This document shows, in pieces, positions 26,717 through 36,688 of a DNA stretch of 52,655 bases. The stretch is taken from assembly GCA_947345935.1 (NCBI GenBank), contig CAMZZN010000013.1, forward strand, positions 1-52,655. The letters run 5' to 3'. The stretch comes from an uncultured Ruminococcus sp. (lineage in GTDB: Bacteria; Bacillota; Clostridia; Oscillospirales; Ruminococcaceae). The notes below the pieces were generated by a model, which did no database searches, was not told where the DNA came from, and worked only from the letters and a program-made list of their open reading frames with translations. How positions within the stretch are numbered: the first letter of the stretch is position 1; every line of letters begins with the position of its first letter. A program made the translations under genes and the position numbers.

Positions 26717-27067
26717 ATGTCAGAAATAAAGCTTACAAATGAATTTATCAGAGCCTTTGACGGTCATGAGAAGGTGAAAATGACGAAATCTGCCGAAAAG
26801 CTTACTGAATTCGGCGAAAGACAGAACGATGTCAACGAGGCTCTTGCGTCAAATATCAACAGTCTTATCAAACGTGTGTGCGCTCTGGAGGATCAGCAGG
26901 AGAAAAATACGGCGGTATTTAAAAAGATCGCCGGAGAGCTATCTTCTTTCAAACGTGAACTGGACAGATTAAGACTGACGGAAAAACTCAACTCCGGAGC
27001 TATCGAAAGGCTCACAAACGCAATGTCGCTTGCGGAAAACGTGGATAATGAAAATAACGAAAATTAA
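26717..27067 (+). CDS. Small coiled-coil protein of unknown function
   Basis: The 116-residue product is charged and helical, with heptad-like spacing through about 35-100 (INSLIKRVCALEDQQEKNTAVFKK and SSFKRELDRLRLTEKL regions in two parts). It has no signal peptide or membrane segment and ends in an Asn/Glu-rich tail. A GTG at 26708 is in frame, but AGGTG before the ATG at 26717 favours the shorter start. It lies 31 bases after rmd and just before the ATP synthase promoter, so it is probably the last gene of the glycan unit. It is not AtpI, which has membrane helices. I do not recognise a family. Confidence 0.6.
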   Translation: MSEIKLTNEFIRAFDGHEKVKMTKSAEKLTEFGERQNDVNEALASNINSLIKRVCALEDQQEKNTAVFKKIAGELSSFKRELDRLRLTEKLNSGAIERLTNAMSLAENVDNENNEN

Positions 27068-27088
27068 TTGAAAATTCTCGTTAATCTC

Positions 27089-27117
27089 TTGACAATTTAC
27101 GGCATTTGTTATATTAT
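27089..27117 (+). promoter_or_regulatory. Promoter of the ATP synthase operon
   Basis: TTGACA (27089-27094), a 17-base spacer and TATTAT (27112-27117) precede atpB by about 110 bases. Confidence 0.8.
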
Positions 27118-27174
27118 TATTAGTGGGAACTGCTCTGAGCCGGGAATCAGAGTTTCCGCAATTCTGCATGAATC

Positions 27175-27205
27175 AACGGAGAGTTTTCAATTCTCCGTTT
27201 TATTA
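27175..27205 (+). terminator. Terminator-like hairpin in the atp leader
   Basis: AACGGAGA (27175-27182) pairs with TCTCCGTT (27192-27199), followed by TTATTATTT. It lies between the promoter and atpB, so it would act as an attenuator. A preceding hairpin is formed by CTCTGA/TCAGAG near 27133-27151, extended by GGAA/TTCC. How it might be controlled is not visible. Confidence 0.55.
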
Positions 27206-27229
27206 TTTAATGAAAGAAGGTGCTGCATT

Positions 27230-27919
27230 ATGAGTATAGCCGATAAGCTCCTGGAAGAGCTTGAATGCCGTGTAGCCTTCACTATACCTATATTCGGAGG
27301 TATCCCCGTGCCTGAGTCCTGCGTTATGACCTGGGGCATCATGGCAGTGGTCGTACTTATTTCAATACTGATAGTGAGAAAGCTGAAAACTGTTCCCACA
27401 GGCGCACAGTGTCTGTTGGAAACAGGCATAAACTGGATGAATAACTTTTTCCTCGGTATTCTCGGACCTAAAGGTAAAAAGTATCTCCCCATCCTTGAAA
27501 CGCTGCTTATTTACATCGGTATTTCAAATATCATCGGCATAGTGGGCCTAAGACCGCCTACAAAGGATCTGGGCGTTACCGCAACGCTGGCGATATTTGC
27601 CATACTGCTGATACAGTACAGCGGTATCAGGGAACGTGGCGGAAAGGGCTGGGCGCACAGCTTTGTGGAACCTATGCCTCTGCTTCTGCCTATCAACATT
27701 CTTGAGCTTTTTATCAAGCCCCTCTCGCTCTGTATGCGTCTTTTCGGAAACGTTCTCGGCGCATTCGTGGTAATGGAGCTTGTAAAGCTGGTGGTTCCGG
27801 TGGGAATACCGCTGGTTCTCAGCTTCTATTTTGATATTTTTGACGGATGCATACAGGCATACGTATTCGTTTTCCTTACCTCCCTGTTCATGGCAGAGGC
27901 AATGGAAGCGGAAGAATAA
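27230..27919 (+). CDS. atpB: F-type ATP synthase subunit a
   Basis: Subunit a forms the half-channels next to the c-ring in the membrane. The 229-residue protein has about five hydrophobic segments and the signature PLSLCMRLFGNVLGAF, whose arginine is the essential stator charge. The C-terminal segment FDIFDGCIQAYVFVFLTSLFMAEAM holds the conserved Gln. The frame is open from 27068, but that stretch covers the promoter and leader; AGAAGG before the ATG at 27230 and the family's N-terminus fix the start. Confidence 0.95.
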   Translation: MSIADKLLEELECRVAFTIPIFGGIPVPESCVMTWGIMAVVVLISILIVRKLKTVPTGAQCLLETGINWMNNFFLGILGPKGKKYLPILETLLIYIGISNIIGIVGLRPPTKDLGVTATLAIFAILLIQYSGIRERGGKGWAHSFVEPMPLLLPINILELFIKPLSLCMRLFGNVLGAFVVMELVKLVVPVGIPLVLSFYFDIFDGCIQAYVFVFLTSLFMAEAMEAEE

Positions 27920-27937
27920 TTTTCAGGAGGATTTATT

Positions 27938-28159
27938 ATGGGATCAATCGCACTGGGCGCCGCTATCGCCGTTCTTACGGGCGCAGGCGCAGGAATCGGA
28001 ATCGGACTCGCTACCTCAAAGGCTGCCGAAGCTATCGCACGTCAGCCCGAAGCTAAGGGCGATATAAACAAGGCACTTCTTCTGGGATGCGCCCTTGCCG
28101 AAGCTACCGCTATTTACGGCTTTGTTATCGCTATTCTTATCATCTTTTTCCTTAAATAA
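27938..28159 (+). CDS. atpE: F-type ATP synthase subunit c
   Basis: The 73-residue protein is a two-helix hairpin with the glycine-rich first helix (GAGAGIGIGL), the polar loop ARQPEAKGD and the ion-binding E55 in helix 2 (ALAEATAIYG). Sodium-binding c subunits have Gln in the first helix at the position of I22 and Ser after the Glu, at the position of A56; both are missing, while Y60 is kept. This suggests proton coupling. A strong AGGAGG precedes the ATG. Confidence 0.95.
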   Translation: MGSIALGAAIAVLTGAGAGIGIGLATSKAAEAIARQPEAKGDINKALLLGCALAEATAIYGFVIAILIIFFLK

Positions 28160-28180
28160 AAACAGGAGGAAAGCACTATT

Positions 28181-28672
28181 ATGCTGGATATAAATATCTG
28201 GAACTTTATATGGTCGGCAGTAAACCTTATACTGCTGTTCATACTGCTGAAAATTTTCCTTTTCAAGCCTATCGCAAAGATCATGGACGAACGTACACGT
28301 GCCATTCAGAACGACATAGATTCCGCTAAGAAATCAAAGGAAGAAGCCGAGGCTCTGAAAAAAGAGTACAGCGAAAGCATCAGCGAGGCAAAAGAAAAAG
28401 CTCAGGAGATCATCATGAAGGCGCATGAGGACGCAGAATCTGAGAAATCGGTTATTCTGAAAAAATCGCAGGAAGAAGCAGATCAGCTTATCATCGACGC
28501 CAACAAGACCATTGAAAACGAGCGCCGGAGAGTATTGTCACAGGCTCAGACGCAGATCGCCGACCTTGCTATCGAAGCCGCCTCGAAAATCATCGGCGAA
28601 AACCTCGACGATGAGAAAAACCGCCGCCTTGTGGATAAATTCTTATCCGAAGAGGAGGGTGACGTCAAATGA
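28181..28672 (+). CDS. atpF: F-type ATP synthase subunit b
   Basis: Subunit b is the peripheral stalk. The 163-residue protein has one N-terminal membrane segment (about 8-28) followed by FKPIAKIMDERTRAIQNDID and a long charged helix rich in Lys, Glu and Ala that ends near EEEGDVK. Length is normal. Its last four bases overlap the start of the delta-alpha gene (ATGA), so synthesis of b and the fused subunit is coupled. The b dimer normally contacts delta, which here is part of the next protein. Confidence 0.95.
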   Translation: MLDINIWNFIWSAVNLILLFILLKIFLFKPIAKIMDERTRAIQNDIDSAKKSKEEAEALKKEYSESISEAKEKAQEIIMKAHEDAESEKSVILKKSQEEADQLIIDANKTIENERRRVLSQAQTQIADLAIEAASKIIGENLDDEKNRRLVDKFLSEEEGDVK

Positions 28673-30702
28673 ATACCTTTGATAAAGAGCTGCTGAAAGA
28701 ACTGCTGCGCCTTGACGTTCCGCAGAACGACGCCGAAGAAACAAAGCGCATCCTTACCGAGTGTACGGACGCTGCCGAGACTCTTTCAAATCCGCTTGTC
28801 ACACAAGAAGAAAAACGTGGGATAGTTTCCCGGCTTTTCCCCGAAAGTATGCATAAATTCATTCTCAGCGCCGTAAAAAACAGAACTGTCGGACTTCTGC
28901 CGGACGTAATTGACGAATACGGCGACGCTCTTCTTGAAAAACAGGGCAGCATAAAGGCTGTCGTCCGCTATGTTACGCCCCTTACGGAGGCTCAGCAGGC
29001 TGATCTCCGCAAATACATCATGGACAGATTCGTCAAAGAGGACGTATCTATAGAATACCGGAAAGATCCGGATATTATCGGCGGATTTATTCTCACTGCC
29101 GGCGACGCAGAATACGATAAAAGCTACCGCACGGCTCTGAAACGCATGAAAGAAAATCTTCACAACAAAGCCGCAGAATATTCCGAACTGAACGAAAACG
29201 CCGCGGAAAAAGGTTCTGTAAGCGATATTATTTCCGTGCTCAAAACAGAAGTCAAGGATTTTGAAGTCAAGTCCGGAGCGACCGAGACAGGCTTTGTCAC
29301 ACGTCTCGGCGACGGCATCGCACAGGTACACGGAATGAATTCCGTTATGTACGGAGAACTGGTAGAATTTGAAACGGGCATACGTGGAATCGTCCAGAAC
29401 CTTGAGGAAAAGACAGTCGGAGTAGTGCTTCTCGGCGACGACCATGGTCTTACCGAAGGCTCTTCCGTCGTCAGAACGTGCAAACGTGCCGGAATTGGCG
29501 TAAGCGACGAGCTGCTCGGACGTGTCGTGGACGCTCTCGGCGCTCCTATCGACGGTCTTGGTGCAATAAACGCCGAGGATTACTTTCCTATCGAGCGTGA
29601 AGCTCCGGGCGTTATTGAAAGAAAACCGGTAAGCGTTCCTCTCCAGACAGGAATAATGGCTATCGACTCGATGTTCCCTATCGGCCGTGGTCAGCGTGAG
29701 CTTATCATCGGCGACAGGCAGACAGGAAAAACTTCTATCGCCGTGGATACAATCATAAACCAGAAAGACAAAGACGTTGTCTGCGTCTACGTAGCTATCG
29801 GTCAGAAATCGTCCACTGTCGCACAGGTGGTCGGAACGCTGAAAAAGTACGGCGCTATGGATTATTCCGTGGTAGTCTGCGCTTCCGCAAGCGATCCGGC
29901 TCCGTTCCAGTATATATCTCCCTATTCGGGTACTGCTATTGCGGAATATTTCATGTCAAAAGGCAGAGACGTCCTCATTGTGTACGACGACCTGTCAAAG
30001 CACGCCGTCGCTTACCGTGCAATGTCTCTGCTGCTTCACAGACCTCCGGGACGTGAAGCCTACCCCGGCGATGTTTTTTATCTCCATTCAAGGCTTTTAG
30101 AGCGTTCCAGCCGTCTTGACGACGAACACGGCGGCGGATCTCTCACCGCTCTGCCGGTCATTGAAACGCTGGCAGGAGACATTTCGGCTTATATTCCCAC
30201 AAACGTAATTTCAATTACCGACGGACAGATCTTTCTTGAAAGCGAACTTTTCAACGCCGGTCAGCGCCCTGCGGTAAACTTCGGACTTTCCGTATCACGT
30301 GTAGGCGGCGCCGCACAAACAAAAGCCATGAAAAAAGCAGCAGGAAATCTCCGTATAGATCTGGCGCAGTTCAAGGAAATGGAGATCTTCACACAGTTTT
30401 CCTCCGAGCTTGACCAGTCCACCACGGAGCTGCTTGAACACGGAAGAATGCTTACCGAGCTGCTTAAACAGCCTCTGTATAATCCGCTGCCTCAATATGA
30501 ACAGGTCATACTGCTCTATGCGGCTCAGAACGGTCTTTTCAAGGGCATTCCGCTGAATGAACTCAAAGAATACTGCTCCGAACTGATGAACTACATCCGT
30601 ACCTACGGTCAGGACATAATCGTTGAGATCGAGCAGAACAAAATCCTCAGCGACGACCTTGCAGAAAGGATCGAGCGCATAGTTACGGCGTTTGAAGAAT
30701 AA
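28669..30702 (+). CDS. atpHA: ATP synthase delta-alpha fusion subunit
   Basis: One uninterrupted frame of 677 residues joins two F1 subunits. Residues 1 to about 167 are a delta (OSCP) subunit: helical N-terminal part with LSNPLVTQEEKR and VKNRTVGLLPDVIDEY, then VTPLTEAQQADLRKYI and the diagnostic DPDIIGGFILTAGDAEYDKS. The N-terminus is about 8-10 residues shorter than usual and the YAKA-like first helix is not visible. A linker (AAEYSELNENAAEKG, 168-182) leads into a full alpha subunit (183-677) with VGDGIARV-like RLGDGIAQVHGM, Walker A GDRQTGKT (348-355), VYDDLSKHAVAYR and the arginine-finger SRVGGAAQ. No internal start with a ribosome binding site is seen near the junction. The order b, delta, alpha, gamma, beta, epsilon is otherwise standard. 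Confidence 0.93.
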   Translation: MNTFDKELLKELLRLDVPQNDAEETKRILTECTDAAETLSNPLVTQEEKRGIVSRLFPESMHKFILSAVKNRTVGLLPDVIDEYGDALLEKQGSIKAVVRYVTPLTEAQQADLRKYIMDRFVKEDVSIEYRKDPDIIGGFILTAGDAEYDKSYRTALKRMKENLHNKAAEYSELNENAAEKGSVSDIISVLKTEVKDFEVKSGATETGFVTRLGDGIAQVHGMNSVMYGELVEFETGIRGIVQNLEEKTVGVVLLGDDHGLTEGSSVVRTCKRAGIGVSDELLGRVVDALGAPIDGLGAINAEDYFPIEREAPGVIERKPVSVPLQTGIMAIDSMFPIGRGQRELIIGDRQTGKTSIAVDTIINQKDKDVVCVYVAIGQKSSTVAQVVGTLKKYGAMDYSVVVCASASDPAPFQYISPYSGTAIAEYFMSKGRDVLIVYDDLSKHAVAYRAMSLLLHRPPGREAYPGDVFYLHSRLLERSSRLDDEHGGGSLTALPVIETLAGDISAYIPTNVISITDGQIFLESELFNAGQRPAVNFGLSVSRVGGAAQTKAMKKAAGNLRIDLAQFKEMEIFTQFSSELDQSTTELLEHGRMLTELLKQPLYNPLPQYEQVILLYAAQNGLFKGIPLNELKEYCSELMNYIRTYGQDIIVEIEQNKILSDDLAERIERIVTAFEE

Positions 30703-30715
30703 GAGGTGACGGCTT

Positions 30716-33038
<2,323 letters not shown>

Positions 33039-33040
33039 AC

Positions 33041-33451
33041 ATGGCTAAAACGTTTCATCTGGAGATCATTGCTGCAAACCGTATTTTCTATCAGGGAGAA
33101 TGCGAACACCTGGTCATCACCGCCATTGACGGTCTGCTGGGAATAATGGCAGGTCATGAACCGCTTGTAACGGTTCTTCCTACCGGAGAACTGAAGTATA
33201 TGGTGAACGGACAGTGGCATTACGCCGCTATTTCAGAGGGATTTATACAGGTAATGCCCGAAAGCTCTGTCATTCTTGCAGATACCTGCGAACTTCCGGA
33301 AGAAATAGATATAAAGCGTGCCGAGGAGGCAAAGGAAAGGGCTCAGGAGCAGCTGCGGCAAAAGCAGAGCATCCATGAATACTACCAGACCCAGGCTGCG
33401 CTGAACCGTGCCATGAACCGGCTGAAAATTTCACAAAAACATTTTAAATAA
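33041..33451 (+). CDS. atpC: F-type ATP synthase subunit epsilon
   Basis: The 136-residue central-stalk subunit has an N-terminal beta sandwich (FHLEIIAANRIFYQGECEHLVI in two parts, DGLLGIMAGHEPLV) and two C-terminal helices (KRAEEAKERAQEQL and LNRAMNRLKISQ). Epsilon regulates ATP hydrolysis in F1. It starts two bases after atpD and ends the operon; no strong terminator is visible after it. Confidence 0.93.
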   Translation: MAKTFHLEIIAANRIFYQGECEHLVITAIDGLLGIMAGHEPLVTVLPTGELKYMVNGQWHYAAISEGFIQVMPESSVILADTCELPEEIDIKRAEEAKERAQEQLRQKQSIHEYYQTQAALNRAMNRLKISQKHFK

Positions 33452-33543
33452 GCGGTACGTATTTGAAATATGTAAATAATGGCAAAAAACTTCGTCAGTA
33501 ATTGTGCAATTTCTTGAAATATTTGCATTTAATGGCTATAGGC

Positions 33544-33572
33544 TTGACTTTTTTTTAAAAATATAGTACAAT
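33544..33572 (+). promoter_or_regulatory. Promoter of secD-secF
   Basis: TTGACT (33544-33549), a 17-base AT spacer and TACAAT (33567-33572) lie about 195 bases before secD. The leader holds a small inverted-repeat element. Confidence 0.75.
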
Positions 33573-33602
33573 ATTAACAATTGTCATAGTGACAGATTAT
33601 AA

Positions 33603-33708
33603 AGGCAACACCGCATAAAGCTTGTCAAGGCTTTTTGTGAAATGTGACGAAAAATTGACAAATAGATTTCGTGCAAAGTCCAAAGGCGGGCTTTGTGCAG
33701 TGTTGCCT
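33603..33708 (+). mobile_element. Small MITE-like element in the secD leader
   Basis: GGCAACACCGCATAAAG (33604-33620) and CTTTGTGCAGTGTTGCC (33691-33707) are inverted repeats with 15 of 17 matches; one more base pair extends each side. The 106-base unit has no reading frame of note. Its sequence is unrelated to the nine larger elements except for the short GGCAAC start. It would form a long hairpin in the secD 5' leader. Confidence 0.65.
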
Positions 33709-33767
33709 AAAAACTGTTCTCCGTTATCAGAGCATACGGAGTAACCAGAAATTTAGGAGGCATGACC

Positions 33768-35189
33768 GTGAAAAGGATTGGAAAACCTACTTTCTTCATT
33801 GTCGTTGCTTTGATCGCACTGTTTTCATTTTCGGCTGTAGTCGGTCTGGATTCCAGAAACGGCGACAATATCAAGACGCTGATAAAGGGCGTTGACGACG
33901 TTCGCCTCGGCATTGATATTCAGGGAGGCGTTGACGCCACCTTTGAACCGGCTGACGGATTTGACGCCAGCGGCAGCGAACTTGAAGCTGCAACAGTTGT
34001 TATCAAAACAAGACTTTCATCGCTGGGAATCACCGACAGTGAAGTATACAGCGACACAAAAAGCGACAGAATAATCGTCCGTTTCCCCTGGGAAGCAGGA
34101 ACGACCGACTTCGACCCGGATAAAGCAGTTCAGGAACTTGGTACAATGGCTGAACTTACATTCCGCATGGGCACGGAGCAAACGACTGATTCTACAGGAA
34201 AATCTGCTTATACAAGCTCAGGCGCTCCCATTCTTACAGGTGCGGACGTTGAATCGGCAGAGGTAAAACAAAGACAGACCGATACCAGCGCTACAGGACA
34301 GGAGATAGTTGTCACTCTTGACCTCAAAGAATCAGGCAAGGAGAAGTTCAGAGTCGCCACACAGCAGGCTATGTCTGCCAACGTTCCTATCGCTATCTGG
34401 ATGGACGATACGCAGATCTCCGCACCTATGGTAAACGAAGTTATTACCGACGGAAGCGCAGTTATCACCGGAAGCTTTACATACGAGGAAGCAAAAGAGC
34501 TTGCCGACAAGATTAACGGCGGCGCACTTCCTTTTAAAATGGAAGTAACAAACAAAAGAACAATTACTCCTACAATGGGTTCAGGCTCTCTTGACGCAAT
34601 TCTTCTGGCAGCAGCCATTGCTTTCGGATTTATTGCCGTTTACATGATATTCCTTTACAGACTTCCCGGCTTTGTCGCCGTTATAGCTCTTATGGGACAG
34701 ATAACGGGAAGCATCGCCTTTGTTACAGGCTGGTTCGGATTTATGCCCGGTTCTACGCTCACCATTCCCGGTATCGCAGGTATCATCCTTGCCGTTGGTA
34801 TGGGCGTTGACGCAAATATTATCACAGGCGAGCGTATCAAGGAAGAGCTCAGATCAGGCAAATCGCTTGATTCCGCCATCAAGATCGCTTACAAGAAGGC
34901 CTTTTCAGCCATTCTGGACGGCAACGTGACAAACGTGCTTATAGCCGTTATTCTTATGGGCGCATTCGGCGTTCCCTCAAGCTTTTTCTCAAAGTTCCTT
35001 AACAAAACGGTATTCGCTGCGTTTGGAGCAACGGCTGAAGGCTTTGTTTACTCTTTCGGATTCACTCTCCTCGCCGGCGTTATCCTCAACTTTGTAATGG
35101 GAGTTTTTGCAGCAAGACTTATGGTTACATCGCTTTCAAAGTTCAACTGCTTGAAAAACAGAAAGCTTTACGGAGGTGATGAGAAATGA
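33768..35189 (+). CDS. secD: Protein translocase subunit SecD
   Basis: SecD, with SecF, uses the proton gradient to help the Sec channel complete export. The 473-residue protein has an N-terminal membrane segment, the RLGIDIQGGVDATFE motif, a large extracytoplasmic domain and five C-terminal membrane segments with GSGSLDAILLAA and GMGVDANIITGERIKEELRSGKS. ATG at 33762 is only one base after AGGAGG; the GTG at 33768 is 7 bases away and is preferred. The stop overlaps the secF start (ATGA). Confidence 0.95.
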   Translation: MKRIGKPTFFIVVALIALFSFSAVVGLDSRNGDNIKTLIKGVDDVRLGIDIQGGVDATFEPADGFDASGSELEAATVVIKTRLSSLGITDSEVYSDTKSDRIIVRFPWEAGTTDFDPDKAVQELGTMAELTFRMGTEQTTDSTGKSAYTSSGAPILTGADVESAEVKQRQTDTSATGQEIVVTLDLKESGKEKFRVATQQAMSANVPIAIWMDDTQISAPMVNEVITDGSAVITGSFTYEEAKELADKINGGALPFKMEVTNKRTITPTMGSGSLDAILLAAAIAFGFIAVYMIFLYRLPGFVAVIALMGQITGSIAFVTGWFGFMPGSTLTIPGIAGIILAVGMGVDANIITGERIKEELRSGKSLDSAIKIAYKKAFSAILDGNVTNVLIAVILMGAFGVPSSFFSKFLNKTVFAAFGATAEGFVYSFGFTLLAGVILNFVMGVFAARLMVTSLSKFNCLKNRKLYGGDEK

Positions 35190-36415
35190 CGAAAAAAATC
35201 AAAAAAGAAGTTTCTGCCGTTATGCCTGAAAAGGTCTATAATTTCTGCGGAAAGAAAAAACTGATCCTCGCTATCGTCATCGGCGTTGTCGCCGCACTGA
35301 TCGTCGGACTCATCGTAAGAGGTGTAAACCTTTCAATTGAATTCAAGGGCGGCACTGAAATCTCCTACAACTATACAGGTGAAATTAACGCCAACGACGT
35401 AAAAAAAGCCGTGGACGACCTTACTGATGCTCCCGTCAGCGTAAAGCTGGGAAAGGCTATCGGAACAGATGACAAGAGCCAGGTTATAATCGCCTACACT
35501 TCATCTGAAAACTTTGACGTTTCCACTGACTACGGTCTGAATTTCAAATATTCAGGAGAGATCGACGAAAGTTCACTTAAAGCTTCCGTTACAGAATACT
35601 TCGGAAACAGCATAGAGAACGCAGAAGTTGAGATCCGTGAGCTTTCCGACGGAATAACGGGCTTTACAGTACGATTCACAAAAGAATCCTTTACGACAAG
35701 TGATCGTGAAGAACTGACGGCTGCTTTTACCGAAAAGCTCCCCGACAATGAAATCGAATACGTTGATTCCGATAACACGGTTCATCCCAACGCACTGACA
35801 GAACGTCTCACAAGCACTTTCCCTGACAATAATTTTGAAAACCCAAGCGTAAACAACGTAAGTTCCACAACAGCCCGTGAAGCGCTTTTCAAGTGCATCG
35901 TTGCTGTTATATTCGCAGCTGTCGTTATTATCATTTACATTGCTATCCGTTTCAGAAAGATAGGCGGCTGGTCTGCCGGCGTGTGCTCGGTATTCGCCCT
36001 CTGCCACGATCTTCTTACTGCAATTGCAGTTTCAATTCTCTTCGGATTTGAATTTGACAAGAATACCGTTGCCGTACTTCTTACGATTCTCGGTTATTCT
36101 ATTAACAATACTATCGTTATTTACGACAGAATCAGAGAAAACCGCACGATTTTCCCCAAGGCTTCGCTTAACGAGCGTATCAACATCAGCTGTACGCAGT
36201 CGATGACACGTTCGATAAGAACTTCGATAACAACTATCAGTACAATGCTTATTATCTCGATAGTCGTATTCGTAACGGGTTATCATTCACTTCTCAGCTT
36301 CTCTGTTCCGCTGATGTTCGGTCTTATCTCCGGTACATACTCCTCGATTTTTGTTGCTCCGGTAACCTGGTCGTGGATGAAAAACAGAAAAAAGTCAAAG
36401 AAAGACACTAAATAA
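35186..36415 (+). CDS. secF: Protein translocase subunit SecF
   Basis: The 409-residue membrane partner of SecD. It has a charged N-terminus, a first membrane segment, VNLSIEFKGGTEISYNY, an extracytoplasmic domain longer than in many SecF, and C-terminal membrane segments with SSTTAREALFK, CHDLLTAIAVSILFGFEFDKNTVAVLLTILGYSINNTIVIYDRIREN (in parts) and TLSTSITTI-like TRSIRTSITTIST. Separate secD and secF genes, rather than one fused gene as in Bacillus, are usual in many Clostridia. Confidence 0.95.
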   Translation: MTKKIKKEVSAVMPEKVYNFCGKKKLILAIVIGVVAALIVGLIVRGVNLSIEFKGGTEISYNYTGEINANDVKKAVDDLTDAPVSVKLGKAIGTDDKSQVIIAYTSSENFDVSTDYGLNFKYSGEIDESSLKASVTEYFGNSIENAEVEIRELSDGITGFTVRFTKESFTTSDREELTAAFTEKLPDNEIEYVDSDNTVHPNALTERLTSTFPDNNFENPSVNNVSSTTAREALFKCIVAVIFAAVVIIIYIAIRFRKIGGWSAGVCSVFALCHDLLTAIAVSILFGFEFDKNTVAVLLTILGYSINNTIVIYDRIRENRTIFPKASLNERINISCTQSMTRSIRTSITTISTMLIISIVVFVTGYHSLLSFSVPLMFGLISGTYSSIFVAPVTWSWMKNRKKSKKDTK

Positions 36416-36424
36416 TGAGCAATA

Positions 36425-36465
36425 AAAAGGAGCTGTACATGAATTTGTACAGCTCCTTTTCAGTT
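36425..36465 (+). terminator. Strong terminator after secF
   Basis: A 15-bp perfect stem (36425-36439 with 36446-36460) around a 6-base loop starts and ends in A4/T4 and is followed by CAGTTTA. It lies 9 bases past the secF stop and could also serve transcription coming from the right. Confidence 0.9.
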
Positions 36466-36494
36466 TATCACGCTATATGTGGGCTTTGCCACAA

Positions 36495-36688
36495 GGTAAC
36501 AGCATTTACTTTTATTCATGTTTATTAAGGGAGACTCTGCTCCTGACAGTCGCCTGTGGTCTCACCTGTCGGTTCGGTCGGTGCTTCTCGCTTTGCGAGA
36601 GGTCTCCACCGGAGACCCGCACCCCTCTGTCACTGCGTGACATCTCCCTACACTGTGGGGAGTCACCCTTTGGAATCCCGGTATTAAT
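36495..36688 (+). repeat. Structured dispersed element, copy d (type II left end, truncated)
   Basis: GGTAACAGCATTTACTTTTATTCATG is the type II left end (in parts). The long module of small palindromes follows, then GTCACCCTTTGGAATCCCGGTATTAAT, where H3 should begin. The element stops there: the TTA of that string at 36684-36686 is the stop codon of the convergent CobW-like gene. The right end and H3 are absent. Confidence 0.8.

Noticed and set aside
26717..27067. atpI for the gene before the atp operon
   Set aside because: AtpI is a small membrane protein; this product has no hydrophobic segment and precedes the atp promoter.
33452..33543. Small gene or terminator after atpC
   Set aside because: Only AT-rich sequence with no reading frame having a ribosome binding site and no convincing hairpin plus T-run.
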